64,000 bases of DNA, taken from assembly GCA_024195265.1 (NCBI GenBank), contig JAJLRJ010000013.1:4419075-4483074 (forward strand), in the 5' to 3' direction. The notes under the pieces were generated by a model, which saw nothing but the letters and a program-made list of their open reading frames with translations, was not told where the DNA came from and did no database searches. Below, piece by piece: positions 12,201 through 27,200 of this stretch. The position numbers were made by a program, and so were the translations under genes. Within the stretch, counting starts at the first letter, position 1; each line of letters begins with the position of its first letter. Source of the DNA: Dendrophyllia cribrosa. Lineage: Eukaryota; Cnidaria; Anthozoa; Scleractinia; Dendrophylliidae.

Positions 12201-15200
12201 TGGTACCATGCAAAAGTACTGCCGAAGAGGTTTCATTTGAATGGTCACACCATAGGATTTCATCAACAGACTCAAAAGTTAGAACAAATGGTACCATGCA
12301 AAAGTACTGCTGAAGAGGTTTCATTTGAATGGTCACACCATAGGATTTCGTCAACAGACTCAAAAGTTAAAACAAATGGTACCATGCAAAAGTACTGCTG
12401 AAGAGGTTTCATTTGAATGGTCACACCATAGGATTTCGTCAACAGACTCAAAAGTTAGAACAAATGGTACCATGCTAAAGTACTGCTGAAGAGGTTTCAT
12501 TTGAATGGTCACACCATAGGATTTCGTCAACAGACTCAAAAGTTTAAACAAATGGTACCATGCAAAAGTACTGCTGAAGAGGTTTCATTTGAATGGTCAC
12601 ACCATGGGATTTCGTCAACAGACTCAAAAGTTAGAACAAATGGTACCATGCAAAAGTACTGCTGAAGAGGTTTCATTTGAATGGTCACACCATAGGATTT
12701 CGTCAACAGACTCAAAAGTTAGAACTACACTACATGTCTACATAATATTGCCTCTGGGAGTGAAAAGGTTATCCTTGCTTGGTTTTGCTTCATGTTCAAA
12801 ATAAAATAACTGTTTTGCACTACAAACCATTTGAACAACACTCTCTTTCCTCTATACTGTACTCATACATTACTTTTCAATTTTTTCTGTACCTTTAACA
12901 GCCCTTTTCCAACATCAGGACCCATCTTCTCATCCACTATTAATATAACAATCCCTCTTTCATCAATGCCACGCCTTCCTGCCCTGCCGCTCATTTGAAT
13001 GTACTCCCCTGATGTTATCTGAAAAGTACAACATAAAAACTGGTTAATCTAGATCTATTTTACTGTCCTGCTCCCAGTTCGAAGAACGTAATCCTAATTT
13101 CGTGTTGGTTGTCCTGTGGTTTATGTGCAGTAAAATTTGAGATTTTTTGGTAGACGGTCTTCCAAATGGCCGCCCCTATTGGTTTTTTTCAGGGGCTCAT
13201 TTCCGCCGGAAATTCCTTCGAACGAGTCTCCATAATCTGTGATTACTGCTAGTAATAAGTTCAATAGTCAGACTGCAGGGCTGGTGTAGTCTGAAGTATC
13301 AATGGCTTTCTCACCCTACGGCTACCTTGGTACAGTAGGACCCGGCACCCACAGGGGGTAGGGTGAGAAAGCAGCTGACACTTCAGACTAGTGCATGGTT
13401 GTTAGAAAAGTTTGAAGTAAACGTCTCGCTTTGGAAAAAGAAACCTAAAAGTCTTTCTGATTATTTAGTCCGAGCTCGTTTTAGAAGTGGCTCCAAAGAT
13501 GAAGTGAAAGGGACATCGAAATGTAATTCAATCGATGTCAGATTTGTAGTTTTCTTTGTTTAGGAAGAGTTTTTCGAAACAACAAAACTGGCAAAGAATT
13601 TAGCATAAACTACGACCTTAACTGCAATTCTAGAAATGTGATCTATCTTATCACTTGTAAGAAATGTCAAATTCAATATGTTGGATCCACTACCACTGCG
13701 TTTAGGACAAGGTTTAACAATCATAAGAGTAGGGTAAATGCACATGTTAATCTGTCGTCGGAAAATAAAAAGAAGGATGACGTTCTTTACCACCATTTTC
13801 ATAGCCAAGGACATTCAGGATTGGAACACATGAGCGTTCAACTGATAGACTGGGTCAAATGTGAGAGGGAGCTGCGTGACAAGGAAGGACAGTGGATGTA
13901 CAGATTAGGAACTTTGATACCGAATGGACTTAATGACAATGATGGTTTTTATGCTCAGAACAGGAAGACGCGTATAAGCGTGAGCGCACATGTATGAATA
14001 GTTTTTGTAAGCGCGAGCGCACTTGTATGAATAGTTTTTGTCGGTTTTTTGTAATGCAACGCGATACGTTTCCGTTACAGTTTCAAACTAACAGTCAGTT
14101 TTGGTACGCACGCGTTTCCTTGACATCGGACGCCTCAGCAATTTTAAAGTATAATACGTTAATGGTGTTTTAGTCACCCTGAAGAAGACCACTAAATGTG
14201 GTCGAAATATAGGTGTCAGAAAAAAGTATTGGTTCGACTTCATTTGTGACAAATTTATATTATTTTTATGAAAGACTGGACAAGTGGATGCTTGTGACAA
14301 GTTTATATATATATATATAATTGCCATTGCCTCTGAAGAACTGCCAAGCAAAACAGCCTGCCAATAATACAGTAGATGGTGATTTTCACTGGCAGCCAGC
14401 TTCTTTTGACAACCCTGGCTAGTGGCTAATTATCTTGCCATGTTTATTGCTACTCCCTGTGGAAGGGATGCTAGTCCAAAACAAGGTTTTCCATTCTCTG
14501 CCCCAGCATTTTGTTTGGATTTTACACCAACAGTTCATCAACAGGATTTTAGACTTGCCACAAGTCCACCTTCGCTTTTTTAGTCGAGTTTTATTCGATA
14601 AATTTGCGAGCGGAATTAAGTTAAGTTGCGAAGGACCTAACTTAGTGATCAAAGGGCTCTTAAAGCCATCTCGTTAATGCGATAGAACGTGAGGTTAATA
14701 AAAAAGAATTGATAGTGAATATGGTAAAGATGTTATTTGTTTCATATAGTCCGCTATAATATAAATCAATCGTTTTGAAATGTCGATTAATAGGGAATCC
14801 GAAAACGTTGAGTAGGATATCGAGTTTATCGAAAAGATTGGGTGGCTTTGATAGGTAAATATAGTAATGATGTTTTAGGTAATATGTGAAGGTGTATTTT
14901 TTGTTTTTATTTTTTTATTTTAATTCAATATTTTAACACGAACATCTAATTAGCGTTGGCTAGTTTGATTAGAGTCCTAGCTGGAAAAGAAGCATAACTT
15001 TAGAATGGGTTTGACGTGTATGTCTTCGCGGGTGTTTTGTTGGTGATAGTTGGGTTAAATATATAATTTAATTTGTTTACAAATTGTGTGTTTTAGATTT
15101 ATAGGAGAAGCTCATTATCTCCATGCGCTATCAATGAACTTCACAGAAGACCAGCCGTCAGTCGGTAATATCATGTAATATACATTGTTCATACTACAAA

Positions 15201-18200
15201 TATATCGTCTCGTTTAATAAGCTTACAACTCAACTGGCGAACCACTGAGACGGTGTGCCACTAAAATGTATACTTTTCACGTTCAATAATCTAAATCAAA
15301 GTCCGTCTTCTTCATGTTTACTTCCTTCACTCAAGCAGCATAGTCGGTTCGCCTCGCTATGCCAAAACTGCAGTGGACACGATCATTTCATCTGATCAAG
15401 AGTGATTCGAAATTGATCTTCTTCATATTCAGAGGACTGAATAATAAGCTTACAACTCAACTGGCGAACCACTGAGACGGTGTGCTACTAAAATGTATAC
15501 TTTTCACGTTCAATAATCTAAATCAAAGTCCGTCTTCTTCATGTTTACTTCCTTCACTCAAGCGGCATAGTCGGTTCGCCTTGCTATGCCAAAACTGCAG
15601 TGGACACGATCATTTCATCTGATCAAGAGTGATTCGAAATTGATCTTCTTCATATTCAGAGGACTGTAAAGAAACATATTACGTGCTCTCTGACATTTGT
15701 ATAACCAAAAACGTTGGCAAAGTGATCATCACGCTAAAGGATTCCAAGGCAATTATAGCGTAAATAAACCAACGTGTCATACTATTTACGTAATTTATGT
15801 TATCACTCACTCTCATTCGTCCCAAGCTCTCCAAAAATTGGAGCGACTTTTCAACTGAAGTGACCTAAATTATTAGGCTTGATGCACAAAAAGCTTTGAA
15901 TTTTATTTTATTTTATCATTTTTTTTTAATAACATTTATTTAATTACAAAACTTCTACTGACAATAGTATAGTTACATTTACATAGAGGTAAAATAAAAA
16001 CAAACACACAGGAGATAGAGAAAAAAGATACAATGTTACAGCATTTACAACTCTTTGAGCCCAAAAATGTTTACAAATTAGACTGCTATTTACAAAGTTG
16101 CAAAATAAACGGTACACCAAAAAAGCTTTGAATTGGGTTAATTGGAGTAGTCACTTAGGTTTATAACAAGTCGTGAGGCTCATGATAACTCTGAAATAAC
16201 TCAGAAAACTGTAAAATTGATACATTGCATGGAAACTAAATATTCAGGAATTTCCAGTTTCTGTCAGATGTGGTTAATCTGGCAATCAGTAAATTGGTTT
16301 TTAATCGATTCGGTAATAATTTTGAGAGAGCAGTCTCACGCCTTTACGCGCGAGTTTCACCGGTGCGTGTCCAAAACTGCGAACTCACGCCTATGGAGCA
16401 ATTTTTTCCGCGTGATTTTGGGGCCATCGACATATTCCCTTGTTCCCCACTTAACGTTCAGGGGACGTTAAGCTCAGAGCTCCTCCTCCCCCTCCTTAAC
16501 GCGCACTTATAATTTTACTTTCCCGTATTGTTTATATTGAGCGAGCTAGTTTTTATATGTGTGCGTTTTTTATATTGTATGCGCTTTTATAATAAAGATA
16601 TTGAAAAAACATATTAAATCAACTGAAGGTTTGTCTTCAAATTGTTTCGTGGATTTCATGTGACAGTTGTGAGGCGTGATAGCACTGTAATTGCGTACGA
16701 AATACACACAACTTGCCAAGTGAGGACGAATTTTATAGAGGAAATCAGCTGGGAGTGGGGGGCCAAACATACATCTGATTTTTTTTTTGATTTTTTTTCC
16801 TACGCAGACGTTCGTTTAGACTGCGAGCAGTCTCTTTTCTTTGGGTGTGACGCGAGATCGAGTGCAAAAGCCGCAATTTATGTGATTTATTTTACAGTCA
16901 CCTGTTTGATTTCAGATAAAAAACTGGTTTCAGTCCGATGTTCTTTTGGGTCGTCTCGTCTTTTTCTGCTTAAGAGGCTATAAAAGCACTCTTCATAAGT
17001 GGGTTACTTTTCCTTTATACCCTCTTAAAGTTTGACGTTCCCAATGTTTACGTATTTTTCTACAAAAGAGACGATAACTTTGTACTAGGAACGAAATTAA
17101 AAAAAGCCCGTTAATGTTTTTGAAAGGACGTATCGCAGAACATTCCTGCCAAATTTTTAGAATTTTCAGTCAATTCAGTTGCAACCTGTAGGTAAACGAA
17201 CTTGAAATGTTCACCCGTATACGGACTTCTATTTTATGAAAGGGGTGAATCTGGCAATCTGTTTTTGGTCGTATGGGAAGTTTGACTCAGCCAAAGCTGT
17301 AATTTTAGCTTGTATTCGCTACGCTTTATAGCTGCACGGAGCTCATAAAACCACTCATATTACTAATCATGTAAAGAGTGACATCAAATATTCTATATAA
17401 TATGGCCTGCGAACAGGTTCGTGGCTTTGAGAAGCGCTATTTTGCGGCACTATCCGTCGACCTCGCCGTTCGACTCGAAGTGTGATTTCTGGAAATACTA
17501 TTCACTATTACATTTTAAAACATCGATCATTCATATATTCCTTAGGGCCTGGGATAAATTAAAAAATGTCTTTAAGCACTATAGATATGAAAATAATACA
17601 CCACTTTCATAATGGCGGCCGATTTATTTATTCTTTTATATGTATGTTAATTAGCCTCACCGACCTCGTTGGCGTGTGCAAAATTCAAAAGAATTTTTAC
17701 TTTAAAACGAGGCCGGTGAGGCTAATTAACATACATATAAAAGAATAAATAAATCGGCCGCCATTATGAAAGTGGTCTATGGACCATTTAAAATATTTAC
17801 TTAATATGTGGCCGTTTCTTTACGAACTCTGTGCAAACAATTAGACAGGAATACAACATGGATGAAATGTAAGCCATTGACAGCTGCATTTATTATCTCA
17901 TCACTAATACACAGAAATCGACGAGCGGAAAGAGTGACGCGATTAACATCGGAAATATTTTATAACAGATTGCTGTCCAATTGATTGTGTTGGTGATTTT
18001 TCAGATCTGCGTAACTTTTCCTTTATACGTATTTTTGTATAAAAGAGACAATAAGTTTGTAACAGAAACAAAATGAAAAAAACCCGGACAACCTTTTTGA
18101 AACGAGGTATCGCAGAACATACCTGCCAATTTCAGAATTTTTCAGTCAAATCAATCAGCTTAATAAAAACATAATGACAGACGTCCATGGACTCCCCATG

Positions 18201-21200
18201 TGGCTTTTTAGGTCGCGTCGCATAGCAGCCTTCCAATTATACGTTTGCTCTAACGAGCGTGTCTTTGAGGGATTTTCCCTTTGTGTGTGTGTACTGAAAC
18301 GTCTCAGTCGTCTTCTAGTGAGTGTTGATTTCCAAGATAGAATCTTTGGTGAATTTTTCCCCTTTAAACACTATGGTGATGAGGAAAGTGATTTTGTTCT
18401 CTGATATTTCGGCAATAAATTTGATAGTTGGGTGAAATTTGTTAGCTTGGTCAAGCGCGGAAAATGTCAAAGCGCAACTCGCGCAGATCACTGTAACTAA
18501 GCCTAGAAACAATCTGTCAGGCGATGAGGTCATAGCTCTTAAAGAGTTGAAAAACAACTCTACTATAAACCTCAAAAAAGGCGGACAAAGATACAACAGT
18601 CATGATGAATAAGACAGAAACAATATAAGAGGCCCAACTGCAACTCGACAGGAAACAAAAAGCATAAGACGCAAAGAGCGGAGAACGTCTCGGACACCTC
18701 CACTTAAAAACAAATTTGAAAGATTGATAGGTAACGTGACATATCGAAACTTAATAAGAACTTTAATACCTTTGTGGTGACGTAGCGTAAGATGACAAGT
18801 TCGTGACATCCCAATACCCTAGGGAAATTAACAATAGGTCCGGGGGTGCTCCCCAAAAATTTTAGTGGCAGTATGTGATGCCCTTCTTGAAATCCTAACC
18901 GGTTTAACCAACCATATCCTCAATGCCCTAATATGACTTCTATAAAGAAGAAAGAACTAACCCCCCCCCCCCCCCCCCCCCCCCCCAACGGACAAAAGTT
19001 CACAAAGTTAACAAAGTTAACAACGAACCTTTGTTAACAAGTTTTTTCCCTTTCTTATACTGATGCCTATATCTCGTTTGCGCGCATGCGCATTAACGAG
19101 ATAAAAATGAGTATTGGAAGGGACTTGTGGCAAGTCTAACAGGATTTATGCATTATCCCCTAGAGACACTGACTGTGGTGTTAAGAGCATTATCCAAGCA
19201 CACAAGATGATGAGGCATGTGACAAAGGCTTCATTTGTCAATTTCCTGGTTGTTCGCAAGATAGATAATGCTATCCATCCATCCATCAGATAAGCATCAA
19301 CAAAACCAATTGTGCTATCCACTGGATATTGTTTAATACAGCGTGCAGTGCTACCAACCTTTTCAACAAGCGGGCCTGATCTCTTGAGTAACTCCTGACC
19401 AATACATTGACTAACAATGTGCACTGCACCAGTATTGCTTTTAAGTGTTGAGTGTGATCATAAAACATCAAACATTTTAAAATGGAACAAGATTTTGAGG
19501 TATAGAATGAAAAATTAGTTGTTAATAATAATAACAATTATAATAACAATTGCAAATATATAATTATACAGAGAAGGGTTTTATAAAAAAATTAATGTTA
19601 AACAGTACTCACAAATCTGAAATCTTTGCCATCAAACTTCCGAGCATTTGTAAACACGACGGTCCTTGCAGGCATGTTAAGACCAAGAGCAAATGTTTCG
19701 GTAGCAAATAGGGCCTAACAGTAATAACAATGACAATCTATAAGCAAAGCAACATAACCCTTTTGCTCCCAGAGTCAGTTATGGATCCAGAGACGTGTAA
19801 TGTGTCATAAACAACTTTTAATATAGAAAAGTCAGGCTCTCTTGGCTGCAATGGCCATCTAGACAAAAAATAATTTTAGCCAAAAATAGTTTTTTTGCAA
19901 TACAACGAGTGCGCTCATTGGTTGATTCGTGGTCACATGAAATCTAACAAACAAACTTTTTCCTGCCGAACATCTATAAGAGGGCAACATTTGCGAAACC
20001 GGGCAACATGTGATCAGACCGTGACAAATAGTGAGTGACATGATTATGATGCGATTGATGTTTACCTCGAGCATTCCGTGCGTTCTTCAAACTGTGTTGT
20101 GTTTTTTTGTTGCTGTTTAACAAATCACTTAATGACTACAGATCCCTGGGAAAACAGTAAATTTTGTTTCCTGAGAAACAGTGGGAAACAGTGAATTTTG
20201 TTTCCCTTGAATCTCAAACAAAATACACTGTTTCCCTCGGGACCAGTCATGAAGGGCCAGTAATTTAAATGAAGTTTTGATGGTGTTTAACAAAACCGCG
20301 GTCTAACTGGGCAATTTCAATCTGGCCAACCCTAATATTTAAATGCTATTTTCTGTAAACAATGTCAAGTAGGCATATAGAATACAGACTTGAAAAACAC
20401 TTTTACTTATCTCCTTAAAATAACCAACTTATATTACAGATATGGTCCATTAAGTTCTTAAACCAAGGTCTAAGTTAGACTTTGTTTAAATAACCGGCCC
20501 TGAGTGTTTAATATTTGAGAAGTAAGAGGAATGAGAATGTTTTAAATATAATTCTGATTCACCTTGATCAAACCTTCTGAAAAGAGAATTTCAATTGTCT
20601 CTTTTAAGATTGGAAGCAGCCCAGAATGATGGATACCAATCCCACGCTTCAACAGTGGTAGAACATGTTCCACCTGAAAGGAAAAAATATACAAACTGTA
20701 TGAGTTTAACGTCAAGTAAAGATTTCTATGAATCCAGGTATAAAAGAGAGGACTGGGGTGTCATTCTGACCTGAGGAAGCGTTTTGTCTTCATCTGACAA
20801 ACAATCAATAGCATTGTTGAACACTTCTTCTACTAACTTTTTTTCTTGAGCTAGAAAAACAATAACAAGAAGAAGAGAACAAAAATAAATTAAAAAGTTG
20901 CAGTTGTTGCCCATAATATTTATATAGAGAAACCTGTGTTTACTTATTGCAATTTCATAGGCCATGAATTTCATAGCCATAATTTTAATATTAGGCTATG
21001 GATTTTCATAGGCCATGGATTTTCATGGCCATGAATTTTAATAGGCCATGCATTTCATGGTCATGAATTTCCATAGGCCATGAATTTTCATGGGCCATGG
21101 ATTTTCATAGGCCACGAATTTCATGGCCATGAATTTTATATACCTGCCAACTTTTTCCGTGGGAATGCCAGGATTTCGAAGGCGACCCGACCAAATCTGA

Positions 21201-24200
21201 AGACAACTCGATCTATTCCAAAGATGTCCTGAAGAATTCTAAATTTCCATGGACCTCAGGCCTCCGTTTAATAACATCCAGCTGTAATCGTAATGTTCAG
21301 AACAATAAAAACCTACAAAAAACTGCCAATTTTTCATGAACGTAACTATATTTTATTTGGATCATGCGATCAGTTAAGGCTGATATAGCTGAAATCTGTA
21401 CGTCAGGTGTGAGAAATTGCTCCTTTGGTGTGAGTTGCCGTGAGATCAGACTTTTGGACTCAAAGTCAAGAGACTCACGCCTCAGGCGTTAGACTTGGCA
21501 GGTATAATTTCCATAGGCCAAGAATTTAATGCGCCATGGATTTTCATGGGCCATAAATTTTCACAGACAATGAATTTTCATAGACCATGAATTTCATAAC
21601 CATTAATTTTCATAGGCTATGGATTTTCATAGGCCATGAAGTTTCACAGGCCATGGATTTACATACGCCATGGATTTTCATACGCCATGAATTTTCATAG
21701 GCCATGGATTTTCATCTACCATGGATTTTCATAGGCCATGGATTTTCATAGGCCATGAATTTTCATAGGCCCTTTTCATTTTAGGCCATAAATTTTCACA
21801 GACCATTGATGAATTTTCATGGGCCATGAATTTCATAACCATGAATCTTGGTAGGCCATGTATTTTCATTGGCCATGAATTTCATGGGCCATGGATTTTC
21901 ATAGGCCATGGATTTTCATAGGCCATGAATTTCATGGACATGGATTTTCATAGGCCATGGATTTTTATAGGCCATGATTTTTCATAGGCCATGAATTTTC
22001 ATAGCCCATGGATTTTCATAGCCCATGAATTTAATAGGCGATGGCTTTTTTCATAGACCTGATGAATTTTCTTAGGCACTGAATTTCATAGCCCATGGAT
22101 TTTCATAGGCCATGAATTTCATAGGCCATAAATTTCATGGGACATGGATTTTCATAGACCATGAATTTCATGGCCATGCATTTTCATAGGCCATGCATTT
22201 TCATAGGCCATGGATTTTTATAGCCATGAATTTTCATAGCCCATGAATTTAATAGGCCATGGCTTTTTTCATAGACCTGATGAATTTTCTTAGGCACTGA
22301 ATTTCAAAGCCCATGAATTTTTATAGGCCATGGATTTTTATAGCCATGAATTTTCATAGCCCATGAATTTTCATAAGCCATGAATTTTCATACGCCATGA
22401 ATTTCATAGGCTATGAATTTTCATAGGCCATGGATTTTTATAGCCCATGAATTTTCATACTAGGCCATGAATTTTCATACTAGGCCATGAATTTTCATAC
22501 TAGGCCATGAATTTCATGGCCACAAATTTTCATAGCCCATGGATTTTCATAGGCCGGGCCATGAATTTTCATAGGCCATGAATTTTCATTGGCCACAGAT
22601 TTTCATGGGCCATGAATTTCATGGGCCATGGATTTTCATGCGCCATGAATTTTCATAGGCCATGGATTTTCATGCCATGAATTTTTATAGGCCATGAATT
22701 TAATAATCCATGGCTTTTTTCATAGACCTGATGTATTTTCTTAGGCATTGAATTTCATACCCCATGGATTTTCAAAGGCCATGAATTTCATGGACATGGA
22801 TTTTAATAGGCCATGATTTTTCATAGGCAATGAATTTTCATGGCCATGAATTTTCATAGCCCATGGATTTTCATAGGCCAGGCTATTAATTTTTATAGGC
22901 CATGAATTTTCATTGGCCACGGATTTTCATGGGCCATGAATTTCATGGGCCATGGATTTTCAAACGCCATGAATTTCATTGGCCATGAATTTTCATAGGC
23001 CATGGATTTTTATAGCCACGAATTTTCATAGCCCATGAATTTAATAGGCCATGGCTTTTTTCATAGACCTGATGAATTTTCTTAGGCACTGAATTTCATA
23101 GCCCATGGATTTTCATAGGCCATGAATTTCATGGCCATGAATTTTCATGGGCCAAGGATTTTCATAGGCCATAAATTTCATAGGCCATGGATTTTCATAT
23201 GCCATGGATTTTCATAGGCAATGAATTTCATCGCCATGAAATTTCATAGGCCATGCATTTTCATAGGCCATGGATTTTCATAGGCCATGGATTTTCATAG
23301 GCCATGAATTTAATAGGCCATGGATTTTTTCATAGACCATGAATTTTCATAGGCACCGACAGAATTTCATAGGCCATGGATTTTCATACGCCATGGATTT
23401 TCATGCCATGAAATTTCATAGGCCATGGATTTTTTCATAGACCATGAATTTTTTTAGCCACTGAATTTCATAGGCCATGGATTTTCATAGGCCATGGATT
23501 TTTATAGCCATGAATTTTCATAGCCCATGAATTTAATAGGCCATGGCTTTATTCATAGACCTGATGAATTTTCTTAGGCACTGAATTTCATAGCCCATGG
23601 ATTTTCATAGCCCATGGATTTTCATAGGCCATGAATTTCATGGCCATGAATTTTCATAGGCCATGAATTTACTTAATAGGCCATGTATTTCATGGGCCAT
23701 GGATTTTTAAATACCATGAATTTTCATAGGCCATGAATTTCATGGACATGGATTTTCATAGGCCATGGATTTTTATAGGCCATGATTTTTCATAGGCCAT
23801 GAATTTTCATAGCCCATGGATTTTCATAGGCCATGAATTTCATAGGCCATAAATTTCATGGGACATGGATTTTCATAGACCATGAATTTCATGGCCATGA
23901 ATTTTCATGCGTCAAGGATTTTCATTGGCCATAAATTTCATGGGCCATGGATTTTCATAGGCCATGAATTTCATGGCCATGAAATTTCATAGGCCATGCA
24001 TTTTCATAGGCCATGCATTTTCATAGGCCATGCATTTTCATAGGCCATGCATTTTCATAGGCCATGGATTTTCATAGACCATGGATTTTCATAGCCATGA
24101 ATTTTCATAGCCCATGAATTTAATAGGCCATGGCTTTATTCATAGACCTGATGAATTTTCTTAGGCACTGAATTTCATAGCCCATGGATTTTCATAGGCC

Positions 24201-27200
24201 ATGAATTTCATAGGCCATAAATTTCATGGGTCATGGATTTTCGTAGACCATGAATTTCATGGCCATGAATTTTCATGGGCCAAGGAGTTTCATAGGCCAT
24301 AAATTTCATGGGCCATGGATTTTCATAGGCCATGAATTTTCATAGGCCATGAATTTTCATAGCCCATGGATTTTCATAGGCCAGGCTATTAATTTTTATA
24401 GGCCATGAATTTTCATTGGCCACGGATTTTCATGGGCCATGGATTTTCATACGCCATGAATTTCATTGGCCATGAATTTTCATAGGCCATGGATTTTTAT
24501 AGCCACGAATTTTCATAGCCCATGAATTTAATAGGCCATGGCTTTTTTCATAGACCTGATGAATTTTCTTAGGCACTGAATTTCATAGCCCATGGATTTT
24601 CATAGGCCATGAATTTCATGGCCATGAATTTTCATGGGCCAAGGATTTTCATAGGCCATAAATTTCATAGGCCATGGATTTTCATATGCCATGGATTTTC
24701 ATAGGCAATGAATTTCATCGCCATGAAATTTCATAGGCCATGCATTTTAATAGGCCATGGATTTTCATAGGCCATGAATTTAATAGGCCATGGATTTTTT
24801 CATAGACCATGAATTTTCATAGGCACCGAGAGAATTTCATAACCCATGGATTTTCATAGGCCATGGATTTTCATAGGCCATGAATTTTCTTACTAGGCAC
24901 CGACAGAATTTCATAACCCATGGATTTTCATAAGCCTTGGATTTTCATAGGCCATGAATTTACTTAATAGGCCATGTATTTCATGGGCCATGGATTTTTA
25001 AATGCCATGAATTTTCATAGGCCATGAATTTCATAGGCTATGAATTCTCATAGGCCATGGATCTTTTTAGGCCATGAATTTTCATAGGCCATGAATTTTC
25101 TTAGGCCATGAATTTTCATACATTAGGCTATTAATTTCATGGCCATGAATTTTCATAGGATATGGATTTTCATAGGGCCGAGCCATGAATTTTCATGGGC
25201 CATGAATTTTCATTGGCCACAGATTTTCATGGGCCATGAATTTCATGGGCCATGGATTTTCATACGCCATGGATTTTCATACGCCATGGATTTTCATGCC
25301 ATGAAATTTCATAGGCCATGGATTTTTTCATAGACCATGAATTTTTTTAGCCACTGAATTTCATAGGCCATGGATTTTCATAGGCCATGGATTTTTATAG
25401 CCATGAATTTTCATAGCCCATGAATTTAATAGGCCATGGCTTTATTCATAGACCTGATGAATTTTCTTAGGCACTGAATTTCATAGCCCATGGATTTTCA
25501 TAACCCATGGATTTTCATAGGCCATGAATTTCATGGCCATGAATTTTTAAATGCCATGAATTTTCATAGGCCATGAATTTCATGGACATGGATTTTCATA
25601 GGCCATGGATTTACTTAATAGGCCATGTATTTCATGGGCCATGGATTTTTAAATGCCATGAATTTCATGGACATGGATTTTCATAGGCCATGGATTTTCA
25701 TAGGCCATGGATTTTTATAGGCCATGATTTTTCATAGGCCATGAATTTTCATAGCCCATGGATTTTCATAGCCCATGAATTTAATAGGCAATGGCTTTTT
25801 TCATAGACCTGATGAATTTTCTTAGGCACTGAATTTCATAGCCCATGGATTTTCATAGGCCATGAATTTCATAGGCCATAAATTTCATGGGACATGGATT
25901 TTCATAGACCATGAATTTCATGGCCATGAATTTTCATGCGTCAAGGATTTTCATTGGCCATAAATTTCATGGGCCATGGATTTTCATAGGCCATGAATTT
26001 CATGGCCATGAAATTTCATAGGCCATGCATTTTCATAGGCCATGCATTTTCATAGGCCATGCATTTTCATAGGCAATGGATTTTCATAGGCCATGGATTT
26101 TCATAGACCATGGATTTTCATAGCCCATGAATTTTCATAGCCCATGAATTTAATAGGCCATGGCTTTATTCATAGACCTGATGAATTTTCTTAGGCACTG
26201 AATTTCATAGCCCATGGATTTTCATAGGCCATGAATTTCATAGGCCATAAATTTCATGGGTCATGGATTTTCGTAGACCATGAATTTCATGGCCATGAAT
26301 TTTCATGGGCCAAGGAGTTTCATAGGCCATAAATTTCATGGGCCATGGATTTTCATAGGCCATGCATTTTCATAGGCCATGGATTTTCATAGGCGATGAA
26401 TTTAATAGGCCATGGATTTTTTCATAGACCATGAATTTTCATAGGCACTGAATTTCATAGCCCATGGATTTTCAAAGGCCATGAATTTTCATAGGCAATG
26501 AATTTTCTTAGGTCATGGATTATCATAGGCAATGAATTTCATGGCCATGAATTTTCATAGGCCATGAATTTTCATAGGCCCTGAATTTTCATAAGCCATG
26601 AATTTTCATATGCCATGAATTTCATAGGCTATGAATTTTCATAGGCCATGGATTTTTATAGCCCATGAATTTTCATACTAGGCCATGAATTTTCATACTA
26701 GGCCATGAATTTCATGGCCACGAATTTTCATAGCCCATGGATTTTCATAGGCCGGGCCATGAATTTTCATAGGCCATGAATTTTCATTGGGTTATTCCAG
26801 AAAAAATCCACACACCCCCGACGGATGGGGTCCTTTTTTAACCCCCCCTCTCACCTGGATTTCCTGAAGCACAAGACCCCCCCTCCCAACTGGATTTCCA
26901 AGGTGGAAGACCCCCCCTCCCGCCTGGATTTCCGGAAAAAAAATAAAAGGCTTAAATTTAATTTATTTTTAATGGAAAATGCACGCAATCACGTCTAAAT
27001 GTTTTTGTTTTAATTTCTAAAGCTTCAGCTTATATTAAACTAAGAATTCTATCGCGTGGAACTAAAAACGAAAGGAGCATAAAACAAAAATGCGAACGAC
27101 ACCTGAACGAGTGTTTACATAATTTCTTAGCTTATAAAAATCAGTGACCTTTTTTTTTCTTTGCGCTAAATATGGTCCTAAAGTAAATGCGATTATGGGA

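Noticed and set aside
12030..12804. Frames with a repeated [22 protein letters not shown] peptide
   Set aside because: Translation of the 88-bp tandem repeat; no evidence of coding.
19146..19537. Two minus-strand frames that look protein-like
   Set aside because: They cross a degraded MITE (CTATCCACTGGATA palindromes); no domain, splice context or homology could be supported.
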